From the NCBI GenBank assembly GCA_032718865.1, contig JALUTQ010000003.1:1208001-1272000 (forward strand): 64,000 bases of DNA, in the 5' to 3' direction. Positions 24,718 through 37,231 of the stretch are shown here, piece by piece; positions within the stretch are counted from its first letter, which is position 1; every line of letters begins with the position of its first letter. Under the pieces are notes generated by a model that saw only the letters and a list, made by a program, of their open reading frames with translations, was not told the origin of the DNA and ran no database searches. A program made the translations under genes and the position numbers. This DNA is from Tilletia caries (Eukaryota; Basidiomycota; Exobasidiomycetes; Tilletiales; Tilletiaceae).

Positions 24718-27700
24718 TTATTGAGGATCCATCCCGAAAGAAATGCCTTCATCCTCATCCGAAGGCGGGAACATCGACTCAAAGCACCGATCACACGCCC
24801 GCGCCTGCTGATCATCCACCCCTTCCTCATACGCCGGAATCAGGAAGGACCGCTGACTGCAGTTCCAACACACCACCTGCCCGCACAGGCGACAGTGATG
24901 TCGCCGTCGCCAGATCCCGAACCAATCCCAACATACCGCGCACTTGTCCGCGTGGTTGTCGGGAACCCACACGGGGGCGTTGTAATCTTCGACCATCTTG
25001 AGCGGTTTAGCTGGCTGGGTTCCATTGGGCCCGCCTGCCATCGCCGGTGAGAGAAGACCGCCCAGACTGCCCGGGCTCGGGATTGCCGACGCGATCGATT
25101 GGAGCGAGCTCAGTCGATGTCTCTCCCGGATCACAACACCACTGACACCACCGCCACCGCCGCCGACAGAATCTGCCGCGACCGCAGTCGCTGAACTCGA
25201 TTCCGGTATTTGCTGCTCCGGCCCACCACCACCACTGGGATACCCATCGCCCGAGGCAGCATCGACCGTCGGGAACGGCTCCCCCTCGCGCAACGTCGGG
25301 AACGCCTTGCCCCCGCCCCCCTCGCCGCGCACCGCCGCAATGCTCGCCAAGCTACTCCCAAGAGGCATCGACAACCGTAACGCCGATGATTTGCCCGCAG
25401 CAACCGCCGCCGCCGCGTTCGAAGCCGTCTTTTGATGGTCCTTGTACAGCGACCGTCTCCGCTCTCTCTTCGCCTCGATCGAGTCTTCCTCCGCCCGCAA
25501 CGTCTGCCGCGCGATCATGTGCGCCTCCCTCGCCTCCCGGATCATGCTCATCCAGTCGTCCTTCGCCTCCTGGCTCTCGGCATACAGCGCGAAGCTCTTC
25601 TCCGGCGTGCGTAGCTCAAACGCATGCATCAGGCCTTCGGAAACGGACGCAGACGACGAGCCGCCGTGATAGTGATGGGTCATGTCAACGCTGACGACGG
25701 TGCAGTCTTGCAAGGCGATCTTGGCTCGGAACTGGAGAGAATGTGTCTGCATGTTGACGGGTGCCATCGACGTGGTGTTGGTGCCCGACTCAGCCGCGGA
25801 GGCCGAATGTGTCCGAACACGCGCCCCAAAGGCCGAGACCGCCGGTCCACCTGCGCTACTCCCATGATTCCCATGATGGGCCGGACCCGCCAGCTTCCTC
25901 GAGACACCAGCCAACGAGGATGAACCATTGGCCCAATCGGCTCCGAGGACAGACGCCAACCCAGCCCCGACCATCGCCTGCCACGCTGCGCTTGCAGACG
26001 ACTCCAACCCGCCATTCGTCGGACTTGCATACATGATGCAATCCGTGAAGAGAAAGAACTGGCGCGGTTGGATGTTCTTGCGGCACGTTTTCAGTAGGGC
26101 GCCCCGTTTGAGAAGAGAGCGACCGGGCACAATGAGAGGCTCGGTCAGGCCATTGAGCGATCGTTGGAGGTCTACCATGACGAGGACCATCTCGTGTGTT
26201 CGAATGTTGTCGTCACAGTCATGAGCAACTAGAGAAGGAGAAGATCCAAAGTGGAATGTGTGAGATCATCACACCTGAATCGGATAGGGGGTCAAAGCCG
26301 CGGAGAAAAGCTCACTTTGAGAGACCAGATTGAACGCCTTGACGAGGTCCGGCCGATCGGCATGCCCCTCGGGCGTGAACTTGACCAAATCACCAACCAA
26401 CATCTTATACCTCGTGATTCTCTGTACGATCGTCAACAAATGGGACTCAAACCCCAGGCCGAAGCCACCGGAACCGGACCTGCCAGCCTGTGCAGCCGAT
26501 TCGGCGGCGCGGAGAAACTTGGCAAAGGAGTCGTTCTGTTTCCGCTCGGCGTCGATCCGTGCGAGCGAGTTGGAGAACTGTTGAGCGAAGAGCTTGTACA
26601 TGCTCAGGAAGGGTGCAATGGGGACCAGAATGTCGCCGACGAGATGGTCCCTGGGATTCCACGCCTGTGCCGCGATTCGGGAGCCAGTGCTTGTGCTGGT
26701 GGCATCGCTGATGGCGGAAGAGGCACTGGGAGTCACGGAGGACGACGAGGAGGAGGATGGCATGTTGATGTCACTCCCACTACCTGATGAATCGCCACTG
26801 CTATCCACCGAGAGAGGCCGGGCGGGCACGGCTGATTCGACGACAATGGCGGGTTGTTGCTGGGCCTCCAGTCTGCGTTCGAGCTGAGCGAGGAGCTCCT
26901 TGTTGAGCGTGAAGATGTTGGTAAAGTTGCCAAAGATTTCTGCAATGGTCTTCTTGCTGAGTTGAGGACAGGGAGCACTCGTCTTGCTGGGCGGTGGTTG
27001 ACCGATGCTGGCCAATTGCATCGGTTTGAGGTAGTGCTAACGCGCCGCAAGCGGAGATTCAAAGAAGCAAGCTGTTCAGCAAAGAAGCGCTCCGTGGGAA
27101 TGAGAATGCAGAAGGAGAAATGGAAGACTCACCTCGTCGAGAAGCTTCAAGCTCTGCATGTATACCCTCTCTGTGTCGAGAAGTTCCATCGCGACGAATC
27201 TGCGCTTTGTCATGAGCATCTCGAACTCCTTGCCCATTCCGTAAGGTTCGGTCACCGATCGCTTGAGGATGCTCTTCGGTCGATTTGTAGACTTGGAGTG
27301 CTGTAGTTGGTGAGGGCGGGGCAGGTCTGGACTTGTGGGGGGTGAGTCTGAAATGCTGAGGGATGACCGTAAACGGGGCGATGGTGGGAGAGCGGGGAAT
27401 CTGCGGAGGTCGGAACGTGGTGAGGCAACGGACGAGGAGGAGTCGGAAAGGGTGGGTGAATGTGGCAAGGGAGCGCCGAGTGCTTCATCCTCCGGCAGTG
27501 ATTCGATGCTTGCGACGCTGACCATGCTGACGCGGTTGACCATGCTGGGTACGTTGGGGAGCGAAATTCTGCGACCAGTTGCTGCGATGGCGCCTGGTGC
27601 GATGAATCGTTTGGCCGCGAGCCCCGCGCCGCTTGCTGGGGAGGATGCGTTGGTTCCATGTGCGCTGCGACCTGCTACGAGGGTGGAGGCGAGTGCTGGG

Positions 27701-27834
27701 GAGAGGAGGGTGGGGGACAGGATGCGTTCTATGCTTGACTGGGATCCACAGGATGCTACCGAGGGCGGCCTTGAGGAGGCGAGCACAGGCAGATTGGGTG
27801 AGGATGAGGAGCCGCGTGATGATTTTGCTGCCAT
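24718..27834 (-). CDS. Rho/Cdc42 exchange factor with DH, PH and FYVE domains (Don1-like)
   Basis: Three exons (27834-27133, 27036-26316, 26228-24718) join in phase and give 977 residues. A disordered Ser/Pro-rich head (1-200) is followed by the DH domain (about 205-475: FVAMELLDTERVYMQSLKLL, ...LLTIVQRITRYKMLVGDLVK). The PH domain carries long insertions (KRGALLKTCRKNIQPRQFFL to SFALYAESQEAKDDWMSMI). A C-terminal FYVE finger (CAVCWDWFGIWRRRHHCRLC) is expected to bind PI3P on endosomes. The same order is found in FGD proteins and in Ustilago Don1, which activates Cdc42 during secondary septum formation. Orthology to Don1 is inferred from architecture. The Ser-rich insertion inside DH (near VDSSGDSSGSGSD) is long. 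Confidence 0.92.
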
Positions 27835-28338
27835 GATGGTTGATGCCGACTGTGGATATGTATATATGAGAGAATGGAAGCCCCTGATGCGTGAGATGCG
27901 TGATGCCCCTGGGGTGTGCTGCCTGTCGCTGCGGCTCCTGTCGCTGCTGGCTGGCTGTGGTTCTGCGCTTGCACGTGACGAGTGACGGGCTGGGTGTTGA
28001 CACTATGTATGTATGTACGAGTGAAGATGAAGATGAAGGTGAAGGTATGTAAGATCGAGGTCCAGAGAGGGGTGCCGGGTGAGGCGCTGAGTGAGATGAG
28101 GAGACGAGATGAGATCAAGCTGAAGCTGAATCCAAATTAAACCCTCGGAGCAAGCAACAACAACAACAACACCCACAGCCGGAAAAACTGCAGACACTGC
28201 TCTAGTGCCTCACCTCCCCACAAAGAACAAAGGGGTCCCCAGAGAGAGCTCTGTTTGCGCGCCCCTAATCTCTGTGTATGACAAGCGGCAGACTTTTCCA
28301 AAACTTAAGACTCGTAAAACATCGGCCCAAATGCCCAT

Positions 28339-28520
28339 CACTGCTACACCAGCAGACCTGGGGGACTGACAGGGAGGGTCCGGGGTCGGGACAGGTCTGG
28401 TATTCGACCAGGGCGGCATCCGGGATTGTCCTGACGGAGAAATCCCAGAGCTGTCCCAGAGGTACCGTCCAGGTACCATCCCTGGGCCGGGACAGTTCCC
28501 CTAACTTTAGTTAAGGGGTT
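28339..28520 (+). repeat. Left terminal inverted repeat and subterminal array of the CACTA element
   Basis: After the 20-bp terminal repeat, short words such as GGGAC, GTCCC, GGTACC and TCTGTCCC-like variants recur on both strands to about 28500. Subterminal arrays of this kind are where CACTA-encoded DNA-binding proteins attach. The right end has a similar array at 36360-36590. Confidence 0.75.
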
Positions 28521-28956
28521 ATAGGGCGGCTCTCGCCTTACGGCCGTAAGCTTTTTGCCATTCAGGCTCGTAGTTTGGGACTTTTCTTCGCAACTACCAA
28601 CACAACACACCATTCTGAATCAGTAGACCCTTGACCAAATCTAGTCCTGCAACTTCTGGCACAGGTTTCGTGGTTGTAGCATCAGAATTGACTGATCTGT
28701 CCTTGAGCCAAAGTTTGGTTTTTCCTTACATAAGCACAGAGTGCAGAAATCTTGCATACGTAATCAGTTCATTTCGACACTCGACAGACGACAACCAACA
28801 CCGCCAGCCTTTCTTCACGCTTCCATCGAAGCCCGACAAGCATCATGCGAATTGAACAATCCCCCCTCGATTTCTTTTTTTAACCGCTCTCTGCTCACCA
28901 AGGTTCAAGTTAATGATGCTCACCGCTGTTTTTGCTCTTTTTCTTGCTTAACCTGA

Positions 28957-29403
28957 TGGCTGATACCACTTACCCATACCAGTCTCTGCTTTGTTCCCAT
29001 TCTGAGTCCGGCCCAGCAGTCAGCACTCCCGAATTGTCATCCAAGGTGAGCCTCGTGTTTATACGCGCATCTGCATCAGGTGCTCCGGGTTAGGTCCTTA
29101 CTCACCCATTGGCCTTCAAGTCTTTACGACCCCAAGCGGTGGGTTTTCCCCCGACCCCCTCTCCTTCTTCTAACGGCTCTGACGCTTCATGAGTTAAAAT
29201 GGTGCTCATCACTGCATATCTTCGTACAGTCTGTTCTGTGTCACGGGTCACCACCTTTGACATCACACGCGCCTCCACCTTCCACTTCGACATTGCCAAC
29301 GTCAAGCCCGCCGAGGTCAATGTGTCCGTCGTCGGTGGCCACCTTCGGCGTCACCATTGTGCTTCTCCTCTCTCAAGTCGCCCAGGGTTCCATACTCCAA
29401 TAG
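28957..29403 (+). CDS. Possible small spliced gene in the left arm of the CACTA element
   Basis: An ATG at 28957 opens a short frame ending at a GTGAGC donor (SVSTPELSSK-like end near 29045). After a possible CGTACAG acceptor near 29230, a C-biased frame reads VTTFDITRASTFHFDIANVK and PAEVNVSVVGG, while another frame ends in VTIVLLLSQVAQGSILQ before a stop at 29403. The strong third-base bias suggests real coding history, but I cannot build one convincing exon chain. The 28520-30416 interval otherwise shows only low-complexity DNA, including a CCTGA pentamer run near 29425-29462. Function unknown. Confidence 0.25.
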
Positions 29404-30416
29404 TATGTTCAACACTGGACCTGACCTGACCTGACGGCTGACCTGACCTGACCTGACCTGATCTGACTTTCTTTCTGCTGTGCTCTTGCCTCTTCTATAT
29501 TCCCTTACCTTCGCATCAAGCTCTGTTGGCATTCCTTTGCCCATTCGTCTCCGGTCTCAGCCTTCACCCGTCTTCTACGTCCCTTCCGTCTGCTTCCCCG
29601 GCCGCTTATGTTTCCTATCCCCTAACCTCTCCTTCTGCATTAGCCTCACGCTTTTTTCTCCTCAGTCTTTTTAATCTTATCTTCATTGCGCTCGCAGCTA
29701 TTCTCCGTCTTGTTTGTCAATTGTCTCTCTCTGCGCGAAGCCATCATATGACATATCATTCTTTGCTTTCTGCTTCCTTGGTAGATACAGCCGTGCGGGA
29801 TGATTACGTGTGTGAAGTTCCTCAATCCCTTTTTCACGCAAGTTTGATCAACATTCAAAATGTTACATGGACAATGATATAGATGCTCGTAGCTACGATC
29901 GCAAGTCGCAGCCGCATGGCGAAGCAGACGAAGGGTAGTGAAGCTACCTTGAGCTTCTGCGTAGCCGTGCTGGGCTGAGATTCGGTGACCTTTCTGATAC
30001 AAAAGATTCGCGAAAAGGGGAGGGGGAGAGGACGCCCCAGTCACGTCTTCGCACATCTCTACCAGGTCATAAGGGTCTGAGGTCCACATCGAGTCTGAGG
30101 GACACCCTGGCCTCTGGGCTTCAGCCGACAGCCAGGTCACTATGGTTCCAAGGCGTAAGTTGATGCTACTTAACTTTGTTGACTAAGTCTGTATTTAAAT
30201 CCCACTCCCAGCCCCCAGCGACCTGTTATTCAACAAGGCGAAAAAGTTAGGGGAACACTCTGGTAAGGTACGCACCCAGGTCAGGAATCCTGGAGTATCC
30301 CAGAGGCGGACTCTCAGCACTGGTCAGCTCAATTCCAAGCATTCATAGAGACCACAGTGGTGCTAATATCTTCGATTAAGTTTGTGATAGCGAGAATTCC
30401 ATACATGTTCAGCGCG

Positions 30417-33400
30417 TCAGAGACTCCGAATCACATCTTCCAGGGATCGCGTGGCAGGGAGGACTTGATACATGTGATGCATTTCCCACCCAGATCGGCA
30501 AAGCGTATCGTTGAGGATGGCCGTTTGCGGGTCGTCGTCGATGTTGTGGCTGACCTCGTATGTTGTCGCACTGACTGTCTCGCGCTCTTGCCTTCGCAGT
30601 CGTGTGTTGGTGATGGGACACTCATGCGTCGCACAGTCGTGAACGATGTTGATTTTGTTGAGTATTGCCTGTTTCATGGTTGCGAGAAGTCAGGACTCAG
30701 GAGTGGGTCAGTGCTGTGTCGCAAAACGACTGGGAGATCATGTATGCACTTACTGTGATGGGAATGAGGAAATTCTCTTGTCCATAGCTGAGCTTCCGCA
30801 CGCCGTGAGCGTCAAGAGACACGGAGAACATTGGCTGCACAAGAGCAAGAGGTCCCTTTGCTCTGTCGGGATGCTGCTGCGGCAGAGAGACTGGGTCACC
30901 AAAGAGATGGACCACACGTACCACGCACGTCTGTTTATGAAGAAAGATGTGAGGCGTTAGCATGTATGCCAACGCGCTTTGACATCAATGATAACTCACC
31001 CATTGGAGAGGACCATCATCATCTGCGTCTGAGGGGATCCGAACCGCCGCTCGCACGAAAGACCCGGGATAAATGCGTTCCGAATCGTTCGAGATGGTGA
31101 ATCGCAGGGAGTGGTACTCGACCTCGGAAGAACCGGCAAAGCCTTCTTCGCCGAGCAAGATTTCAGCAGCGTCGGCAAACTGGCTGAACACCTTCACCCG
31201 CTGAACTTGCAGCTTCTGATAGGCACCTGATAGGAAAAAGAGACAAGAAGTTATCAGTGCGAAGCAGCAAAGAAGAGAAACGCAGACATGCTCACCTGGA
31301 ACCAGCTTCTTCTTCTTTACTTCCACCCCGTACAACTTCAGCAGCGTGCCTTCCTGAAAGCCGTACGCAAACCGGACCAAAGACGCAGCGTCGTTGCTTC
31401 TTTCGTCGAGAATGAGCTGCCGCACGAGTTCTTGACCGTAAAGTCTCAGTGCGATATCTCGAGACGGCGCTGCCCGATTTGAACACATGCTCGCATTTCG
31501 AGCGACCGTGTTAAATGACTCGTACCTTTCCGTAGCAAATCCCTTGGCCGGGCCGAAAAGCGCGATCCCCGCCTCCAGATGGGTCAAGAGATGATACTTT
31601 CTCTTGTTCTTCATCTGTTTTGGGTCCACAATCGCCATCGCGGCGAAGAAATTTCGCATTGCTGTTCTGAAGTTCGTCTGGAGGAAAGATTCATTTAGCA
31701 AGTATCTCAATAAATGCTTGAAGAGGACACTCACTTGGTACTCATCCCCGTCTTGCCTCGGCACCTCTTCGACCAGAATCAGACCGTGATTACCCCAGCC
31801 CATCTACACGCCTGCCACAGACTCTCTTCAATCTCTCCCTCATTGCGCAAGGGAAGGAGCACCAGCCACAGTACCTGTGCAAGAACGCGCATGTCTTTGC
31901 CGGTGAGGCCACCTGCGTTGTTAAGCAGGTAATAGCCGTCGAGCGTGATCGATTCACCAATGCCGTCGACGTCGATTGAAGAAAGGCGAGTCGCTACCTC
32001 CCGGAACAGCGTGCTCTTCTTTTTTGCTTCCCGAACGACCTCGGCGACGAGGTACTTGACCGGTCCAAGCAGCTATGTGTGGAGAGCCTCAATCGGAAGG
32101 CCCGAGCAAACCTGGAAACCAGTCACGTCTGTGAGACATGAGAACTTGTTCAGATCCAGGGCATGGAAGACAAAGCATGCCACACAACTCACCATACAGA
32201 CGCAGCAATGGACCGTACCAGTTTCCCGACTGAATCTCCCTCCTCTTGTCGTGCGCAGCCTGGTTGATGTGCTCTGTACTCCGGCCCTCTTGCCGCAGAT
32301 CCTTGCGCAGTTGGATGAGGTCGTCGCAGTACTTGGTCGTCAGCGAGTCTTTGATGCCGGTCTCCTTGCGAAGGGCAGTAAGATCGGACTGCGGTCTGCC
32401 TTTCTCGGCGGCATCGAGCTGTCCTTCTAGGGCTCCTTTGATGCTGCGCCGAACGAGCATTCGCAGTCTTGAGGTATCGAATGAAGCCGTCAGTTGTCGA
32501 GAGGGTGCTCTTGCTTCCGTCAACGTCGCACATGCGGCAGAAGCGATTGCCTGTGAGGCCGATGGAGGAAGTGAGGCTTGCGGCCATCGGGTTATCCGCC
32601 ATGACTGCGAGCAAGAAGGGTCGCACCATCACGTCTTCGCCAAGGGTATAGTCAAAGACGCATGTCGGATTCTCGTGCAGCTGCCTGCGAAAGAAGAGAG
32701 AACCAAAAACGTTGGAACGCCTGCCCGCCAAAGGTGCGAGTCAGGAAAGCAGAATGAACTCACATAAATTCGTCTACAAGGGAAGACAACTGGCCTTCTC
32801 CTGTCACATTCTTGCTGATCGAGACTAGCTTGATGTTGGAGTCCAGATCAAGCACGGAGCGGTCCAAAGTTGTGTTGGAAAGGTAGATTGCTTCGTGTTT
32901 ATTCCAGCGCTTCGATCTTGCACCAGAAAGGTCATCGATGAAGACCACGAGAGGCACACTGAATAGCCTTTTGCCATTGCACCGAATTCGTTCTGCGTTT
33001 GTGTGGGGAAGTTCTTGTTCACCGTCGACTGTCACAGCAACCATTCAAAGCAAAATATTTGAGTCAAGGAGTCGGAAGCACAATGCAACTGCTTCGATTC
33101 CGAACTTACCCAACGGCAACCTGCTCAACCGTCTCTCCGCATCGTACTTGAGTTGGTCTGCGCGGAACATGAGCCGGTCCTCCGTGAGCTGAAGTTCGTC
33201 CCCGTTCTGCCGTACGATTTTCGCCTCGCCGAAGATCTCGCCTTGCTCTCCTTCGAAGAAGCACTGCGGCCTCACCATCTGTTGTCCATGCTCGTATACC
33301 TCTTTGATCCAGAACTCCTTGCCATTCTCGAGCCGGATCATGGGTGCCACTGTTCGCTCGTCTGTGTTGTACGCGAGCGCTCCTCCGTCGCGAAGCTCTC

Positions 33401-34429
33401 GTACCACAGTCGTGCGCCGGGGAAGAAGGTGCATGTTTGGACGCACTGCAGAGTTGCAGAAGTCCTGTATGATAGAAAAGGTGATGGAGTAAGTGATCGC
33501 CTCAAATATACTATCACCTGCCTTGGCCCTTGACTGACCTCCTTAAGCAAGCTGGCGACCGAGTTCCGCCAAAACACATTGCCGTCGACGTCTGTAGAGC
33601 GAACCAACTTTTCCTTGCCTCGCAAGTAGATACGTGCCAATGCCTTTTTGCAGACGTTGATACTCGGAACGTTTGGCGCGCCAAGGGCTTCCGCCAGACC
33701 GAGCGCGTGCTCTAAGCTCTGCAACGAGTGAGCTTGGCGGGGACTGAGAAGGAAGCTGAGCGATGCAAAGATCTGAGGATCAAAGAGAAGAAGTCATCTG
33801 CTCAGCTCTGTGCAACACAGACAACTGAGCAACTGTGTAACTCACCCTTTTGTCTCGGAATGGTCCCCATGATCCAGCCTCTTGCCCAACCAGATGCCGC
33901 AACGGGTTTTCATGCGCGGCATGGGCATCGGCCATCTCCTGATCCTCCCGGCGCAACTCGGCCAGCTCAACCTCAAGACCTGCAATGACATCGTCCCTCT
34001 CCTCGGCCATCATCCAAAAGGCGTCCCTACTCTCCCCTTCGTACCATGTCGGCAAGGCAGCGTCGTCCGCGAATCCAGGAGCATCGTCTTCCTCATCGTC
34101 GTCTTGATCGCCATCAAACGCCATCGGGATGTCATCAGCAGGAATCTGAGGAACGAAGAGATGCGTCAGCCGTCGTCAGGTGACTAGCATGAAGGTCAAA
34201 GGGGACTCACCAATGGAGCCCGGGCAGGATAGAATGTCTTTGCGTTCTTCTGATGCTTCTTTGACGCAATGTGTGCTTGATGAGCCGCGGGCTTGAACTG
34301 GAAAGGCTTGGAGCCTTCATGCCTGCATACCAGACACTGTACCTGGACTGGAAAGCTGTCGGGAACGACCTTGAAGTGAGGGCCAATCTGGCGCTGAATT
34401 GCTTCTGGGTCTTTGCGTGGTGCTGGCAT
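30417..34429 (-). CDS. CACTA-type transposase-like protein with N-terminal zinc finger
   Basis: A chain of about a dozen exons on the minus strand starts at MPAPRKDPEAIQ (34429) and ends at a stop at 30417. The N-terminus holds a BED/C2H2-like finger (CLVCRHEG...HQAHIASKKHQ). Farther on come an acidic stretch, VVFIDDLSGARSKRWNKHEA, GEDVMVRPFLLAVMADNPMA, GNRFCRMCDVDG, YHLLTHLEAGIALFGPA, TERYESFNTV and APSRDIALRLYGQE, ending with a charged C-terminal domain. These blocks, in this order, belong to a large basidiomycete protein family carried by CACTA-like transposons. The finger probably reads the subterminal repeats. Exon borders were not all resolved, so minor breaks cannot be excluded. Catalytic acids are likely among the FIDD and GED residues (inference). 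Confidence 0.72.
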
Positions 34430-34575
34430 GCTGAGAAGGTGGTTGAGCTGCTGTGCACGGGTCTCCCCTCCTGAAAAAAGACTTGGTGGAATTTGCGTGT
34501 CCCACTCACTCACCACCACCACCGATCACCACCAGCCACAACACCACAGTCCACACAACACCACACAATCACAAC

Positions 34576-36152
34576 ATGGCTGGATCCGGATCGAGCGACT
34601 TCTCCATTCTGAACGAGACGCCGCCGCGTCGTGAAAACGGCCGCAACACAGCTGCAAACAACACAGACGACAACAGAGACGACAACAGAGACGACAACAG
34701 AGACGGCAGTCGGACTCCCTCCACCCCACGTCCGCAGAAGCGCAAGTTGTTGGAGATGGAGGAAGAAGATGAAGATGACGATGCTCCTTCGCGAATCAAC
34801 GAACTGCCATCGGACATTAAGGCCTGGGTCAGGAGGGTGAAGTTGAGCAAACTGCGCATTGACGATCTTGCGCAGTTCGGTCTAGATTATAAGACAGTGA
34901 GTTGATCTCCCCATCCCCTTCACCTTTGTGCGTTGTTGACCTTCACTTGACTTTCAACAGGAGACAGCCGAGGACTTCTGCCCTCTTCACCTGTACCGTC
35001 CGTACGCTCAATCGCTCCTTCAGACTCAGCTCGCCCAAATCGGCATTCAGACAACCAATCAGCTGCGCGAAGAGGTCGTCCCGCCCCTCAAGCGAGCTCG
35101 ATCAATGCTCACTCGCATCGAAGGAGATGTGAAGGATCTCAAGAAGGCAGCGGAGAGCAAGCTTACGGAGGCTGACACGGTGAGAGTTCTGGTTCATGCG
35201 CATGACAAGGACTGCGGGTGCTGAAGATGTTTCGTTTGGTCTTTGGAAGTTTGCCATCCAGCGCATTATAGCCAGTGTCTTCCACAGCGCAGACGTGCAG
35301 TTGTACAGCGAGAAGGGAGACCTGCCTAAGGTGATCACAGTGAGCTGAACATCACATTCCTCAGCGCTTGATGTATATGCTCAGGGTTACCTTTTCATTG
35401 CAGATCTATCTCGATCGCAATCCGGATCTCGTCGGTCCCGCCTTTGCTGAGCGATACAAGACCGGAGAAGTGCATTTCCTGGCTCTTGTCTCCTCCGTCA
35501 TCAAGAAGAAGGTCAACAACCTGCGCTCTCACATACGCGACAAGGTGAGCAATGAGTTTCACTTCTCCATGTTCGTGTGATCGATGATGACCTTCCACCT
35601 TCCCTTTGCAGATCCATTGGTCTCTCGGACTGGACGCGAACAGGTCGAAACAAGACCTCTTCGACCTCTACATGAAGCTAACAAAGAGCTACGGTGTGCC
35701 GGTGACGAAAGAGCGCGTGCTGCGCATAGCATACATCGTGAGTGAATGCATACATCTCGCCTTTGAGCGAGAGGATAGCACTGACAGCGATTCTTTGAAT
35801 GCAGCGGAGCTTTGCAATCAAGAACAACCCTCGAAAGGTGGACGGGGAGCCGGTAGATGGCTGGTGGGAGAAGTTGGACGAATACATCACCAAGCTGCTC
35901 TCCACTACCCGCAGAGACTCGGAGAAAGGCAGACGGTAAGTTTGAATGTATTCGTTTGCTTTCTGGATGTGTGCTGCATCTGATTTTTCCTCCCATGAAC
36001 TCAGTGTGCTCAATGCTACATACGATGCGGACAAGACGAAGTTTGGCGATTTCCCGCGACACGAGAAGGGCATCTCCAAGGCAGGCAGCGAGGACAACGA
36101 TATTCGCTCCGCTTTCAAGGCCGCTGCGACAGGCAACGCCAACGACCTCTGA
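34576..36152 (+). CDS. Unknown accessory gene of the CACTA element
   Basis: Seven exons (34576-34896, 34961-35179, 35250-35339, 35404-35544, 35612-35737, 35805-35935, 36005-36152) join in perfect phase to 391 residues with no stop. The N-terminus is polar with DDNR repeats and a basic-acidic switch (RPQKRKLLEMEEED). The middle is helical (LPSDIKAWVRRVKLSKLR, LREEVVPPLKRARSMLTRI). Then come IASVFHSADVQLYSEKGD, VSSVIKKKVNNLRSHIRDK and a basic C-terminus. I do not recognise a domain. The divergent placement 146 bases from the transposase gene suggests coordinated expression and a role like TnpA of En/Spm (binding element ends), but this is inference. An intact seven-exon frame suggests recent selection. 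Confidence 0.78.
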
Positions 36153-36359
36153 TCATCACCTCTCCATCGTTCAGCTCCGACTCTTCTTCTTCTGCCACTC
36201 TCACCACTCGCTGACTCGGGACTCCTCAAGGCTCAAATCCATGTTCTCCATGCTCGTTGGCAGTTCGCTCCATAGTCACCTGTGTTCTGTGACTCAAAAT
36301 CAAAGCTGTTGTGTACTTGTTTCTTTATGTATCGGCTGTGATTGCATTGACTGCATACT

Positions 36360-36593
36360 GGAAGGGGATCTGGGAGTGCTGATCTGGGGGGTCCGGTACA
36401 TCCCATGGGTCATCTGGGACGGTCCCGGGCATGTCCTGGAGCGGGCCCCAGGATTTCGGTCCCGGCAGTTCCCAGGATAGCGGAGGAAACGCCGCCGGGA
36501 CAGTCCCCCGCTGGCTGGGCCCATACAGATCTGGGACCGCCCCGGGAGATCCCGCGGGACCGCCACGACATGTCCCCGTGGTCTGCTGGTGTA
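36360..36593 (-). repeat. Right subterminal array and outer part of the right CACTA end
   Basis: Words GGGACGGTCCC, GGGCCC, CCCGGGA and TCTGGGAC recur in both orientations between 36360 and 36590. The array ends with GGTCTGCTGGTGTA, the first 14 bases of the right terminal repeat, where the MITE is inserted. Remaining bases of the terminal repeat lie at 37234-37239. Confidence 0.75.
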
Positions 36594-37231
36594 CCATGGG
36601 GGTTGTTTTAAGGGGTGTAAAGCGCTTCTGGAACGCACGTGTTTACCCCATGTTATAATTTTCTATTTTGTTCCGCTGATTTGGGTGTTAAAACACCTTT
36701 CTAATAGTGTTAAAACCCAGTATAGGCATAGTGATCACGTGACTGCTGCAGCGACCCGGGAAGTGAGACTAGGCGTCTCCAGACGCCTTCCTCACCGCCA
36801 CCACCCTGCTCGACACCACGGCCCTCACCACACCCACCCGCCATGCCAAGCCAACCTCAACATGTCATCCACGGGTAGCAAAACTGTAAATCGAGGGTTT
36901 CTGTCTTCAGAGAGCAGCATCAATTGAGTGTGGAAGCAGCTGTGAACCTTTTGAGATGCAGGGCAGAGACTCTGAGACCACCGAGCAGACCCATTCTAAT
37001 TAGAGAAACTGAAAGTCTATCTTGTCTTCGGTTCTAGCAGCCGTAGAACAACCTCCCAGGGGGTCCAATACGTCATTGTTTTCAGACATGATTCCGCACC
37101 ACGTAAAACGCTGCGATTTTTGCCGAGCCCTTAAAACTCCTGCACAACAGGGATGTTTTGAGAGAACCGTAAAATCATTGTAAAACAAATTATTACGAAG
37201 CGCTTTACACCCCTTAAAACAACCCCCATGG
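36594..37231. mobile_element. Tc1/mariner-type MITE, 638 bp
   Basis: A 35-base perfect inverted repeat (36594-36628 and 37197-37231, beginning CCATGGGGGTTGTTTTAAGG) borders the element. TA dinucleotides flank it at 36592-36593 and 37232-37233, and removing element plus one TA restores the CACTA terminus exactly. The interior is AT-rich, has no coding capacity, and contains short repeats of TTAAAACAC/TTAAAACCC near 36685-36720. TA duplication points to Tc1/mariner mobilisation. Confidence 0.9.

Noticed and set aside
29646..30140. Minus-strand frame of 164 codons in the CACTA left arm
   Set aside because: No codon bias, no motif and no supporting splice signals; composition is random.
36360..36593. 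Right GC-palindrome array as an independent MITE
   Set aside because: No second end or duplication was found for it alone, and it is explained as the subterminal repeat of the CACTA element.
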